The notes: generated by a model not told the origin, from the letters alone. A DNA stretch of 64,000 nt from JBMYYR01 sp965243605 (GCA_965243605.1 CBDEVQ010000073.1:1-64000), one strand, 5' to 3'; numbered from the stretch's first letter, positions 1-9,482 are shown. Made by a program: numbers and translations.

Positions 1-22
1 CTGCAATATCTTTTTTGGTCAT
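1..22 (-). CDS. N-terminal fragment of a gene cut by the window edge, possibly HU/IHF-family DNA-binding protein
   Basis: On the minus strand an ATG at 22-20 opens a frame reading M-T-K-K-D-I-A before the window ends. Many flavobacterial HU-type nucleoid proteins start with a similar Met-Thr-Lys-x-Asp-Ile, so that is the best guess, but seven codons are too few to assign a family. The gene would be transcribed leftwards, in the same direction as the PAP2 gene to its right, about 80 bases downstream of it. Confidence 0.3.
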
Positions 23-103
23 AACGTATGGTCTCCAAATTTAGAATGCGAAAATAACTAAAAAAGTGTAATTAATTTATAAAGAGTTGACTAATGTAAA
101 TTG

Positions 104-901
104 TTAGAATCTTAAAGAAAGGTATAAGCCTTGGTTATAAAAATCTGGAATAAGGGTAATATTATTGTTTTTGAATTTAAACCATCGGCCCCATTTAAAC
201 TTATGAGTGAAATATGCTAGTTTGGTTCCTGCAATACCAACCGCTCCTGCTGCTAAAACATCACCAAGCCAATGTTGGTTGTTTAAAACTCTAAAAATAG
301 CAACTTGACTCGCTAATCCATATCCTAAATAAGATACCCAAGGTTTGGTGTCTTTATACTCTTGATGCAAAATTTCGGCACCCATAAAAGCAAAGGTTGT
401 ATGTCCTGAAGGGAAAGCATGATCTATACCAGAAGGACGTTCTCTATTAATACCATTTTTTAAGGAGTAGGTTATTCCAAGGGTAATAACAATAGATTTA
501 GCAGTAAGTACGGTTCTGTTCCAAATATCGTTTTTCGGTTTTAACCCAAATGCTGGTAATAAATAAGCTAATCCTAAGGTTGCAAATTGGGTTTGATCAT
601 CAATTTTATTATTAAAATCCATATGATGATCATCTCTATAATCTTTCACCTTATCGTCAAATCCACTTTTCCAAGAAATAATACTAGCCGTGAAGAGTGC
701 AGTAGGAATAATAAAAGGTTTTAACCCCGTTTTTTTAACTTGAACAACGGGTAAAGAGTCCAGAAGGGATTGATTAACAAGAATTGGTTTAAACGGTTCT
801 ATACCTGTTTCTTGTATACTTACGGAAGCAGAGTCTACTTGTGATTGAGCAAAGTTTGAAATTAGAAAAAGACAAACGAAAATGGATTTTATCAAGTGCA
901 T
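104..901 (-). CDS. PAP2-superfamily membrane-associated phosphatase
   Basis: Predicted phosphatidic-acid-phosphatase type 2 (PAP2) protein of 265 residues, acting on a lipid phosphate or polyprenyl pyrophosphate at the membrane; the substrate cannot be told. The three PAP2 motifs are visible: K-x6-RP (KNGINRERP), PSGH, and R-x5-H-x3-D (RVLNNQHWLGD). The chosen start, MHLIKSIFVC, begins a clear signal peptide ending near SNFAQSQ. The open frame continues upstream to 1054, but that extension would overlap ung on the other strand and hide the signal peptide inside the protein. It is divergent from ung with only about 30 bases between the starts. It could help recycle undecaprenyl pyrophosphate, but that is inference. 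Confidence 0.85.
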   Translation of the reverse strand: MHLIKSIFVCLFLISNFAQSQVDSASVSIQETGIEPFKPILVNQSLLDSLPVVQVKKTGLKPFIIPTALFTASIISWKSGFDDKVKDYRDDHHMDFNNKIDDQTQFATLGLAYLLPAFGLKPKNDIWNRTVLTAKSIVITLGITYSLKNGINRERPSGIDHAFPSGHTTFAFMGAEILHQEYKDTKPWVSYLGYGLASQVAIFRVLNNQHWLGDVLAAGAVGIAGTKLAYFTHKFKWGRWFKFKNNNITLIPDFYNQGLYLSLRF

Positions 902-933
902 AAATGTATCTTTATGTCCGCAAATTAAACAAA

Positions 934-1609
934 ATGGAAATAAAAATAGAAAAATCTTGGGCCAGGCTTTTAAATAAGGAATTTGAGAAGCCCTATTTTC
1001 TAGAATTAGTAGATACAATAAAGGCTGAATATGCAACAAATGTTGTTTACCCACCAGGCTCTAAAATATTTAATGCATTTGAGGCCTGTCCAGTAGATCA
1101 CTGTAAAGTTGTTATTATAGGTCAAGACCCATATCATGGGCCTAATCAGGCTAATGGGTTAAGTTTTTCTGTGGAGAAAACAGAGAAAATACCACCCTCT
1201 TTAGTGAATATCTATAAGGAAATATGTACCGATTTAGGGTTTCATTATCCTAAACATGGCGATTTAACAACCTGGGCTGAGCAAGGTGTACTATTATTAA
1301 ATGCAAGTTTAACGGTTAGACAAGGTGAAGCGGCTTCTCATAAAAAGTTTGGATGGATGAAGTTTACCGATGAGGTGATTAGACAGATTAGTGCCCATAA
1401 CGAACATGTTGTTTTTATGCTTTGGGGTGGGTTTTTCTAAAGGTAAAGCCAAACTTATAGACGGAAACAAACATTTAATCTTAGAAAGTGGACATCCATC
1501 ACCTTTAAGTGCAAACCGTGGATATTGGTTCGGAAATAAACATTTTAGTAAAGCCAACACCTATTTATTACAACAAGGTAAAACACCTATAGATTGGCAG
1601 ATATTTTAG
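934..1609 (+). pseudogene. ung: Uracil-DNA glycosylase, single-base frameshift
   Basis: Family 1 uracil-DNA glycosylase, which removes uracil from DNA as the first step of base-excision repair. The water-activating motif GQDPYHGPNQANGLSFSV and the later HPSPLSA motif are intact. The frame opened at 934 (MEIKIEKSWARLL) runs into TAA at 1438 just after VVFMLWGGF. The rest of the protein (SKGKAKLIDGNKHLILESG onward) continues in another frame to 1609. Removing one T from the T5 run at 1432-1436 gives an uninterrupted protein of about 224 residues, the normal Ung length. There are no internal stops or other damage, so a sequencing or assembly error is at least as likely as true loss. An ATG at 904 in the same frame precedes the conserved start. 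Confidence 0.9.
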
Positions 1610-1673
1610 TCTGTAACAGTTATATGTTTAACTATGATTACTCTACTAAGTAATAAAACAGTTTTCTAAAATA

Positions 1674-2861
1674 TTAATTAGATAAATGGTGTATGGTTAG
1701 AGCCGTCATAATACCAACAGAAGTTTTCAAAGATTTTTCTTCATCAATATCAAATTCTGGATGATGAAGCTTCTTTTCTGATACCTTATTTGGTTCAGCT
1801 GTACCAAAACGATAAAAACATGCAGGAATAACTTGAGAATAATATGCAAAGTCTTCAGCGGTCATTCGTAAATCTAAATCGACAACATGTTCTTGTCCTA
1901 AATAATCAATAGCAATGGATTTGGCTTGCTCTGTAAATTCTGGATTATTAAATAATGAGGGATATCCTTTACGAATATCTAAATCGTATTCACCACCCAT
2001 ACCTTCAACTGTATGTTTGGTTAATTTCTCTATTTCAGTATGAGCAACAGAACGCCAATGTTCATCCATACACCTTAAAGTTCCTTTTAAATGTACTTCG
2101 CTAGGAATAATATTGGTTGCTCCATTTGCATTTACATATCCAAAAGATAATACAGCAGGCGTATATGGAGAAAGTTTTCTACTCACCACTTGTTGTAAAC
2201 TAACAATAAGTTGAGAGGCAATTAATACCGTATCTGTAATTTTGTGTGGTAAAGCCGCATGACCACCAGTACCAGAGATGGTTAAATGGATTTCATCACA
2301 ACTGGCCATATATTGACCTCCTCTAAAACCAACTTTTCCGGCTTCTAAATCTGGATATACATGCTGTCCAATAATATGGTCTGGATTAGAATTAAGAGCA
2401 CCAGCTTCTAACATTAGCTTTGCACCTCCTGGTAATAGTTCTTCACCTGGCTGAAATATGGCAGTAAGCCGCCCACTCCAAAGGGATTTATTCTTATTTA
2501 ATATATATAAGGTTCCTAATAATGAGGCTGTATGAGCATCATGACCACATGCATGCATTACATTGTCATGAGTAGAACAATATGGTTTAGTACTATTTTC
2601 TTGAATAGGTAAAGCATCAATATCAGCTCTTAATGCCAAAGATTTATTGGAGTTACCAGATGATAATTCAACAACAATACCAGTATCTACATAACCCGTT
2701 TTAAATGGAATACCCCAAGATGTTAACGTGTTCTGAATAAATTCTGAAGTCTTAAACTCTTTAAAAGATAGTTCAGGATGTGCATGTAAATGACGTCGTA
2801 TAGAAATAACTTCTTTAAGAATATTTTGGACTTCTTGTTTTATAATATCGTTAATAGACAT
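1674..2861 (-). CDS. M20-family metallo-amidohydrolase (N-acyl-amino-acid / hippurate hydrolase type)
   Basis: Zinc or manganese-dependent amidohydrolase of peptidase subfamily M20D, 395 residues, expected to cleave N-acyl amino acids or related amides in the cytosol. Visible family marks are LRADIDALPIQE, the metal-binding MHACGHDAHTASLLG, the catalytic PGEE, GQHVYP, and a C-terminal LHHPEFDIDEE with the last metal ligand. The length is normal and no signal peptide is present. It converges on ung, with about 65 bases between the two ends and no clear terminator. The exact substrate is not readable from sequence; family members include IAA-amino acid hydrolase-like and hippurate hydrolase-like enzymes. 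Confidence 0.88.
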   Translation of the reverse strand: MSINDIIKQEVQNILKEVISIRRHLHAHPELSFKEFKTSEFIQNTLTSWGIPFKTGYVDTGIVVELSSGNSNKSLALRADIDALPIQENSTKPYCSTHDNVMHACGHDAHTASLLGTLYILNKNKSLWSGRLTAIFQPGEELLPGGAKLMLEAGALNSNPDHIIGQHVYPDLEAGKVGFRGGQYMASCDEIHLTISGTGGHAALPHKITDTVLIASQLIVSLQQVVSRKLSPYTPAVLSFGYVNANGATNIIPSEVHLKGTLRCMDEHWRSVAHTEIEKLTKHTVEGMGGEYDLDIRKGYPSLFNNPEFTEQAKSIAIDYLGQEHVVDLDLRMTAEDFAYYSQVIPACFYRFGTAEPNKVSEKKLHHPEFDIDEEKSLKTSVGIMTALTIHHLSN

Positions 2862-2926
2862 GGGTGTAAATTTGTGGCTAAATTAATAAATAGAACTGAA
2901 CTCAATCTCATTTTAAATTAAAACCC

Positions 2927-2934
2927 TAGTTTTG
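2927..2934 (+). promoter_or_regulatory. Bacteroidota -7 element (TAGTTTTG)
   Basis: TAGTTTTG matches the TAnnTTTG consensus of the Bacteroidota primary sigma factor and lies 19 bases before the start of the downstream GT39-type gene. I do not see a convincing TTTG at -33. Confidence 0.5.
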
Positions 2935-2953
2935 TACTCGAAAATGAATAAAT

Positions 2954-4474
2954 ATGGGACAGTCAAATCCGTTTACTAAAGGTAAAACAGTATTATACAT
3001 CTTATCTGCTTTTGTTGTTATTCGCTTTTTAGTATGTACTATAATGGGAATTCAACCCCAGGATGCTTATTATTACTATTATGCAGAAAACTTAGCATTG
3101 TCATACTTTGATCACCCTCCAATGGTGGCTTATTTTCTTAAAATATCGACCTCTATTTTTGGGAAAGCAGATTATGTTTTAAAACTCACCGATTTATTTT
3201 TTTCTACAGGAACCCTATATCTGTTTTACCTATTATCTAAGAAATTCTTAAGTCTTAGAAAAGCGTATATGATAACATTGATATTTGGATCGTCTCTTGT
3301 GCTTTCATTAATATCTATTGTTACAACCCCAGATGTACCTTTGTTGTTTTTCTGGACGCTTTCTATGTTGCAAGTCGTTAAAGCATTAGATAGAGATAAG
3401 TGGTACGATTGGTTACTAGTTGGATTGTTGTTTGGATTATCCTTTGATAGTAAATATACGGGACTAATTTTAGGTGCATGTTTTATCTTGTACTTATTAT
3501 TATCGAATAAACATAGACCTAAGCTTTGGTCATATAGACCAATTTTGGCTTTTACCGTGTTTTTAATTGCAATCTCACCAGTGATTTTATGGAATTACCA
3601 AAACGATTTCGCATCATTAAAATTTCAGTCGAGTGGTAGAGCTTCAGCTATTTCTACTTTAAGCTTAATGAAACCAACAAACCTACTTGGGTTTTTAGGG
3701 TCTCAGGCTGCATTAATTACCTTTTTCGCTTTTGGAATATTAATGACTATATATTGGAAGTTTATAAAACGACTAAAAACACTGAAATTTATGAATAAGG
3801 ACAATCAATTGTTATTGATTTGTTTTTCATTCCCCTTATTCCTTATGTTTTTTCTCCTTTCTCCAATTTATTGGGTGAAGATTAATTGGATAATGCCTGT
3901 GTATATAACAGGATTAATATTAGTTGGCTATGCTATTAAACAGAAACATGTAAAATGGAGCTTAATAATAGCTGGAGTCTTGCATATATTCGGATTAATC
4001 CAAGTTATTTTTGTCCCTATTCCTATTAAGTCGGATGATACTTGGGTAGGATGGGAAGAACTGGCAGAACAAATAAGACCTATTGATGAAGCTTATCCTG
4101 ACCATTTTTTCTTTGCTGACGATCATTATAAAACAAGTTCTATAATGAACTTTTATGTAGAAGGTAGATACTTTTATGGAGGGAATATTATTGGACATCA
4201 TGCTTTGCAATACAGTATTATAGATTCTGATTTAGAGTATTTAGATGGAAGAAATGCCATTATGATAGATTCTGAATCTCGTAATTTTGTTGAAGGTAAG
4301 GAGCGTAAAATGATCGATGATATTTTTTGTTATTTTGAACATATCAAAGAATTAGATCCAATTTACATTCGAAATTCTGACGGAGAAATTATAAAGAAAT
4401 TTGTAATTCGTGAGTGCATCAATTTTCAAAGCAATTTTGTGTCAGAAGATAAACGTAATTATATTGTAGAATAG
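2954..4474 (+). CDS. GT39/ArnT-type membrane glycosyltransferase (PMT_2 family)
   Basis: Integral membrane glycosyltransferase of the dolichyl-phosphate-mannose/ArnT type, 506 residues, expected to move a sugar from a polyprenyl-phosphate donor to an acceptor on the periplasmic side. The N-terminal half has the family's first-loop signature: an acidic residue in PQDAYYYYY followed by YFDHPPM at residues 51-57. Roughly ten hydrophobic segments follow, and a soluble C-terminal region from about residue 360 ends the protein. It starts just after a TAGTTTTG promoter element. The acyltransferase gene follows after 7 bases, so the two probably form an operon for envelope or lipid A decoration; that role is inferred from family and neighbour only. 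Confidence 0.82.
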   Translation: MGQSNPFTKGKTVLYILSAFVVIRFLVCTIMGIQPQDAYYYYYAENLALSYFDHPPMVAYFLKISTSIFGKADYVLKLTDLFFSTGTLYLFYLLSKKFLSLRKAYMITLIFGSSLVLSLISIVTTPDVPLLFFWTLSMLQVVKALDRDKWYDWLLVGLLFGLSFDSKYTGLILGACFILYLLLSNKHRPKLWSYRPILAFTVFLIAISPVILWNYQNDFASLKFQSSGRASAISTLSLMKPTNLLGFLGSQAALITFFAFGILMTIYWKFIKRLKTLKFMNKDNQLLLICFSFPLFLMFFLLSPIYWVKINWIMPVYITGLILVGYAIKQKHVKWSLIIAGVLHIFGLIQVIFVPIPIKSDDTWVGWEELAEQIRPIDEAYPDHFFFADDHYKTSSIMNFYVEGRYFYGGNIIGHHALQYSIIDSDLEYLDGRNAIMIDSESRNFVEGKERKMIDDIFCYFEHIKELDPIYIRNSDGEIIKKFVIRECINFQSNFVSEDKRNYIVE

Positions 4475-4481
4475 TTTAAAA

Positions 4482-5561
4482 ATGTATAAAAGACAACACT
4501 TTCATACATTTGATGCGTTACGTTTCTTTGCTTTTTTTATTGTATTTGTATCCCATATTCCATTACCAAAATTATGGAATTTGCATACCTATCATATTGC
4601 TGGATCAGTCGGTGTATATTTCTTTTTTGTACTAAGCGGATTTTTAATTTCGTATATATTACTTGTTGAAAAATTGAATACTAAATCCATAAAATTCACT
4701 CGTTTTTTATGGAGAAGAGCTTTAAGGATTTGGCCTTTGTTCTATGGAATGATAGCCTTTGCCTTTTTAACACCATATATTTTAAATTGGATTGGGTTAG
4801 AAGGAAGTAATGATGGTTATGAACCCAATTGGTTTATGTCCTGTTTTTTCTTGGAAAACTATAATATGATGATAACGCATAGTTTTCCAAATGTATCCCC
4901 TTTGAGAGTAATGTGGTCTTTGTGTATTGAAGAGCATTTTTATATTTTGTGGGTAATCATTTTTAGATATATATCTATTAAGAACATCCCGTTACTTGTT
5001 GGAATAGCAATTCTTGTAGCTAATATTACAAGATTAATTTATTGGAATTTGGATATAGATACAATGGATCTATTTTCTAATATTGATTATTTTGCATTAG
5101 GAGCCTTATTGGCATATGTAATCTTGTTAAAGCCCCATTATTTAAATGTTTTTAATCGAGTTTCTAAATATATTAAATGGATAAGTGTGGTAATTATTGG
5201 ATGTTCGGTATTTGTTTTACCTGAATTTTTAAAACCACTTGAGACGTTACTTATTCCACTAATTTATGGTCCTTTATTTGTGTTCGTGTTAATATCAACG
5301 CTTACAAAGGAAAATACCTTAAAGGTTAGAAATAGTAATGTCTTAAGCCGATTAGGAATTTATACTTATGGACTCTATTTATTTCACACCATATGCATTA
5401 ACCTTATGTTGAAAATAAGTCCTAAAATCGGTATTCATCCTAATGAAATTAAAGGATATTTGGTTGTTTTTGGAGCGAGTATGTTAATGTCAATTGTCTT
5501 TAGTTATCTGTCTTTTGAATGGTTTGAAAAACAATTTTTAAAACTGAAGAATAAAACCTAG
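4482..5561 (+). CDS. Acyltransferase 3 family membrane protein
   Basis: Acyltransferase_3 (OafA/YrhL-like) protein of 359 residues with about ten transmembrane segments; members O-acetylate or otherwise acylate surface sugars. The N-terminus DALRFFAFFIVFVSHIP carries the conserved His (residue 25). The sequences SVGVYFFFVLSGFLISY, LWRRALRIWPLFY and MWSLCIEEHFYILW follow the family order. It lacks the extra SGNH domain of larger OafA proteins. It lies 7 bases after the GT39-type gene and probably shares its transcript. It converges on dnaX. Confidence 0.88.
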   Translation: MYKRQHFHTFDALRFFAFFIVFVSHIPLPKLWNLHTYHIAGSVGVYFFFVLSGFLISYILLVEKLNTKSIKFTRFLWRRALRIWPLFYGMIAFAFLTPYILNWIGLEGSNDGYEPNWFMSCFFLENYNMMITHSFPNVSPLRVMWSLCIEEHFYILWVIIFRYISIKNIPLLVGIAILVANITRLIYWNLDIDTMDLFSNIDYFALGALLAYVILLKPHYLNVFNRVSKYIKWISVVIIGCSVFVLPEFLKPLETLLIPLIYGPLFVFVLISTLTKENTLKVRNSNVLSRLGIYTYGLYLFHTICINLMLKISPKIGIHPNEIKGYLVVFGASMLMSIVFSYLSFEWFEKQFLKLKNKT

Positions 5562-5596
5562 AATAGATATTAACGATGAAAAGTAGCAAATGAATT

Positions 5597-7404
5597 TTAC
5601 AATAAATCTAAATTAAAAGCTTGCTTTAATTTTTCAAAAGAAGGATTTTCCTTTCTCCATTTATTAAACGTTTCAGCCTCCGTAAAGTATTCTAATTTTG
5701 TTTCTGATACGACTACTTTATGGTGGATGTCTAAGAAATAATTATGATGTCTTTTTCTTAAGAAGTTCACCAATGCAATACGAATTTGTTTGTAGATGGT
5801 TTCTTCAGATTTCGACTGGAATTCAAGAGCTATAAGTTCTTCATCTATTAGCGTTGGTTTATAAGCAACAAGCATTCTAGAGGCAACCTTTTGTCCTTCT
5901 TGTTCAAGTTGTTTAGCAAAAGCCATCCAACTGCGTTGTAATTCTGTAAGTAAAATGGTGTTTCTATCTTGACCTGCAGATAGGGTTTCTTCCAGTTTTT
6001 CTTCTTCTCCTTTTCCACCTAGGTTATTAATTGATAAACGCCCTTTTCGTTTTGACAATAAAGATAAATCTGACGATAAAACCGGTTTGGGTTTTGAATT
6101 TATAGTTTTTTCTTCAACAGGAGATTTAACTTTTTTAGGTTCTTCTAATTTAGCTTCAGAGATAGGCGGTTGAACGGCAGGACTGGGCGAAGATTTAGGT
6201 TGACTTCGTTCTAAAACTTCGGAAACAACCTGAATTTTATCCTTAAAATAACTTGAGAATTTCTCAAGGATAAATTGATGAGGGATTATGTTATAGGACT
6301 TTTTTTTTTAATGTCTTGTAAAGAACATAAGCGCATTAAGCTTAACTCCACAAGCATACGTTTGCTTTTGCTTAATTTGTATTGAACATCGCATTCATTA
6401 CAAATATCTAAAGCTTGTATAATAAATGGTAAGCTACAATTTTTAGATTGGTTTAAATAATGCGTTTTAGAACGTTCACCAACTTCAAGTAAAGATAACG
6501 TTGCTTCATCCTTACAAACTAATAGATCTCTAAAGTGTTCCGAAAGCCCCGTCATAAAAATATGACTGTCAAATCCTTTTTTTAGAATACCATCAAACTG
6601 TAAAAGGACTTGAGGAATATTATTGTCGAGGATAGAATCTACCAATTTTAAATACTGGTCATAATCTAAAACATTTAAATGTTCGGCAGCAACTTCGTAT
6701 TTAATCTCTTCGGTAGAAAAACTCGCCAATTTATCAAAGATTGATAAGGCATCTCTCATAGCCCCATCTGCTTTTTTTGCTATTAAATGTAAAGCTTCAT
6801 TATCGGCTTTAATACCTTCTTGGCTACATATATAAGCCAATTGCTTCTGGATATCTGTTATGGTAATTCGTTTAAAATCGAAAACCTGACATCTTGATAG
6901 AATAGTAGGTAGAATTTTATGTTTCTCAGTGGTTGCTAAAATAAAAATAGCATGCGCAGGTGGTTCTTCTAACGTTTTTAAGAAGGCATTAAATGCAGAT
7001 TGAGATAACATATGAACCTCATCAATAATATAAACCGATTTAGTCCCAACTTGAGGTGGAATTCTAACTTGGTCTACAAGATTTCTAATATCATCAACAG
7101 AGTTATTAGATGCTGCATCTAATTCATGGATGTTAAAAGAATGATGTTCATTAAAAGCAGTACATGATTCACAAGTGTTACAAGCATCAGCATCTTCTGT
7201 TCTATTGGTACAGTTAATGGTTTGTGCCAGAATACGAGCACTAGATGTTTTACCTACACCACGAGGTCCACAAAACAAAAAAGCTTGCCCTAGATGCTCA
7301 TTTTTTATGGCATTTTTTAGAGTATCCTTTATTGTAGCTTGTCCTACAACGTTTGAAAACTTATTTGGACGATATTTTCTTGCTGTTACAATGTATTCCT
7401 TCAT
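5597..7404 (-). CDS. dnaX: DNA polymerase III gamma/tau subunit, frame broken at an A10 run
   Basis: Clamp-loader ATPase of the replicative polymerase. Numbered from MKEYIVTARKYRP, it has a P-loop GPRGVGKT at 46-53, a four-Cys zinc module (C65, C75, C78, C81), the Walker B DEVHMLS, and a helical clamp-loader collar. The first frame ends at 6286 after LQDIKKKSPIT, giving a 372-residue gamma-like product. The tau-like C-terminal domain (6285 to 5597) is open in the -1 frame and joins through an A10 run (T run at 6300-6309 on the plus strand). One extra A, or a -1 slip, gives about 602 residues. Either a sequencing error or real slippage, as known for dnaX in other bacteria, would explain it. 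The start at 7404 is chosen over 7437 because the promoter's -7 box overlaps 7437. Confidence 0.88.
6252..6268 (-). repeat. Short inverted repeat downstream of the dnaX A10 run
   Basis: CTTGAGAATTTCTCAAG is a dyad with 6-8 base arms. On the dnaX strand it starts about 31 bases after the A10 run. That is farther than the usual 5-9 base spacing of a frameshift-stimulating hairpin, so a role in recoding is doubtful. Confidence 0.4.
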
Positions 7405-7434
7405 GGTTTCAATCAAAGTGAAAAAAATGTTGTT

Positions 7435-7463
7435 CAAAGGTAAAAAAAATGATGGATTATCAA
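7435..7463 (-). promoter_or_regulatory. dnaX promoter (TTG-N18-TACCTTTG)
   Basis: On the minus strand TTG (plus 7461-7463) is followed after 18 bases by TACCTTTG (plus 7435-7442), an excellent match to the flavobacterial TTG-N17-TAnnTTTG promoter. Transcription would begin near 7428, giving a leader of roughly 24 bases to the start codon at 7404. It also rules out the in-frame ATG at 7437. Confidence 0.7.
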
Positions 7464-7521
7464 TTCCAAAAAATAAAAATTGAATTTAATAGAAAAGATT
7501 TTTAAACCTGTGTCAATTCCT

Positions 7522-7529
7522 TATCTTTG
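7522..7529 (+). promoter_or_regulatory. murA promoter -7 element (TATCTTTG)
   Basis: TATCTTTG fits TAnnTTTG and lies 28 bases before the murA start codon. The upstream -33 position reads TTTA rather than TTTG, so only the -7 part is convincing. Confidence 0.55.
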
Positions 7530-7557
7530 GATTATTCTAGATTAAAAATAAAGCTAC

Positions 7558-8865
7558 ATGTCTTCATTCAAAATAAAAGGAGGGATCCGATTAAAAGGGG
7601 ATATCCAACCTCAAGGAGCTAAAAACGAAGCTCTACAAGTTATTTCTGCAGTTTTATTAACCGCAGAAGAAGTAATTATATCTAACGTTCCTGACATTGT
7701 AGATGTTAATAGGTTAATTGATATTTTACAAGATTTAGGAGTTAAAGTATCAAAAAAAGGAAAGGGAATTTTTGCTTTTCAAGCAGATGAAATCAACCTT
7801 GAATTTATGAGAAGTGAAGAATTCCGTGTTAAAGGAGCTTCAATTAGAGGTTCTATTATGATCGTTGGACCTTTATTAGCTCGTTTTGGTATTGCAGGAA
7901 TTCCTAAACCAGGAGGAGATAAAATTGGACGTCGTAGATTAGATACCCACTTTATTGGTTTAAAAAATCTGGGTGCAGAATTCAACTATAATAAAGATCA
8001 GAGATATTATACCATAGAAGCTGAAAAGTTAACAGGAACATTCATGTTATTAGATGAAGCCTCGGTAACCGGAACAGCTAATATTATTATGGCTGCAGCA
8101 TTAGCAGAAGGTGAAACGACAGTTTATAACGCAGCCTGTGAACCCTATTTGCAACAATTAAGTAAAATGATTAATGCTATGGGAGGTAAAATCTCAGGTA
8201 TTGGTTCTAATTTACTTAAAATAGAAGGTGTAAAGCAATTAGGAGGGTGTAATCATACCATTCTACCAGATATGATTGAAATAGGATCATGGATTGGGTT
8301 AGCAGCCATGACACGTTCTGAAATTACGATTAAAAATGTAGCCTATGATGAGTTAGGTCAAATTCCCACCGTATTTAGAAAATTAGGAATTAAATTAGAA
8401 CGTCGAGGAGACGATATCTATGTGCCTACTCAAGAATCATATGTGATCGAAAATTTTATTGATGGATCTATCCTTACTATATCTGATGCTCCTTGGCCTG
8501 GGTTTACACCCGATTTATTAAGTATTGTATTGGTTGTGGCAACTCAAGCTAAAGGAAGTGTTTTAATTCACCAAAAAATGTTTGAATCTCGATTGTTTTT
8601 CACCGATAAACTAATCGATATGGGTGCTAAAATTATTCTTTGTGATCCACATAGAGCTACAGTAATTGGATCTAATCATGAAAGTCCTTTAAAACCTACT
8701 ACTATGGTTTCTCCAGATATTAGAGCTGGTATCTCATTATTAATTGCAGCGTTGTCGGCCAATGGAGAAAGTACCATTCATAATATTGAGCAAATAGACA
8801 GAGGATATGAAAATATTGTTCCTAGACTTCAAGCCATAGGAGCACAAATTACAAGAATAAACTAG
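7558..8865 (+). CDS. murA: UDP-N-acetylglucosamine 1-carboxyvinyltransferase
   Basis: MurA transfers enolpyruvate from phosphoenolpyruvate to UDP-GlcNAc, the first committed step of peptidoglycan synthesis. At 435 residues it has the usual two-domain length. The active-site Lys22-Asn23 pair is present in QGAKNEAL. The loop that carries Cys115 in E. coli (PGGCTIG) reads PGGDKIG here, with Asp at residue 121. Asp at this position is known in naturally fosfomycin-insensitive MurA enzymes. The gene is divergent from dnaX and is followed after 6 bases by a thioredoxin-like lipoprotein gene, probably on the same transcript. Confidence 0.97.
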   Translation: MSSFKIKGGIRLKGDIQPQGAKNEALQVISAVLLTAEEVIISNVPDIVDVNRLIDILQDLGVKVSKKGKGIFAFQADEINLEFMRSEEFRVKGASIRGSIMIVGPLLARFGIAGIPKPGGDKIGRRRLDTHFIGLKNLGAEFNYNKDQRYYTIEAEKLTGTFMLLDEASVTGTANIIMAAALAEGETTVYNAACEPYLQQLSKMINAMGGKISGIGSNLLKIEGVKQLGGCNHTILPDMIEIGSWIGLAAMTRSEITIKNVAYDELGQIPTVFRKLGIKLERRGDDIYVPTQESYVIENFIDGSILTISDAPWPGFTPDLLSIVLVVATQAKGSVLIHQKMFESRLFFTDKLIDMGAKIILCDPHRATVIGSNHESPLKPTTMVSPDIRAGISLLIAALSANGESTIHNIEQIDRGYENIVPRLQAIGAQITRIN

Positions 8866-8871
8866 TACAAT

Positions 8872-9450
8872 ATGTCTATGTTTAAACAAATAATAAAGCT
8901 TATTTCAATTCTTGGAATAAGCTTTTTAGTCTCATGTGATTCTGTAAATTCATCGTCAAGTACTACCAATTCTTATGGATTAGGTATAGGAAGTATTTTT
9001 CCAGAGATAAAATTAGAATCAAATAACAATTCTAAGATTAACACATCAAGCCTTAAAGGATCAATTGTTTTGATCGACTTTTGGGCTTCTTGGTGTGCTC
9101 CATGTAGGAAAGAAAATAAATTTTTAGTGAAATTGTATGACAAATACAAAGATGCTAAATTTGAAAACGGACAAGGGTTTAAGATCTATTCAATAAGTTT
9201 AGATGGTAGTGGAGATCCCTCTAATAGAGATACACATAATAATTTATGGAATAAAGCCATTCAAGACGATCAATTAAATTGGCCGTATCACGTATCCGAT
9301 TTAAAAGGATGGACAAGCCCATTGATAGATGATTATAACATAGATGCTATTCCTGCTTCTTATTTAATTAATGGTGATGGAGAAGTATTGGCTAAAGATT
9401 TAAGGGGAGAAGATTTAGAAAGGTATTTGATCAAAATCCTTGATATTTAA
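8872..9450 (+). CDS. TlpA/ResA-like thioredoxin-fold lipoprotein
   Basis: Periplasm-facing thiol-disulfide oxidoreductase of 192 residues. The N-terminus is a lipoprotein signal ending in LVSC. A thioredoxin-like AhpC/TSA-Redoxin fold follows with the active-site W-C-A-P-C (C75 and C78) in IDFWASWCAPCRKE. An insertion of TlpA/ResA type and the cis-Pro region near IPASYLI complete the fold. Two ATGs, at 8872 and 8878, could start it; both keep the signal. It sits 6 bases after murA. Likely roles are reducing periplasmic disulfides or cytochrome maturation; the partner is unknown. Confidence 0.9.
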   Translation: MSMFKQIIKLISILGISFLVSCDSVNSSSSTTNSYGLGIGSIFPEIKLESNNNSKINTSSLKGSIVLIDFWASWCAPCRKENKFLVKLYDKYKDAKFENGQGFKIYSISLDGSGDPSNRDTHNNLWNKAIQDDQLNWPYHVSDLKGWTSPLIDDYNIDAIPASYLINGDGEVLAKDLRGEDLERYLIKILDI

Positions 9451-9482
9451 CTGTTTTTATCTCGAATCTTGGAATAAATTAT

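Noticed and set aside
7404..7437. Upstream start for dnaX at 7437
   Set aside because: The promoter -7 box TACCTTTG overlaps it, so the codon would not be transcribed; the conserved start MKEYIVTARKYRP is at 7404.
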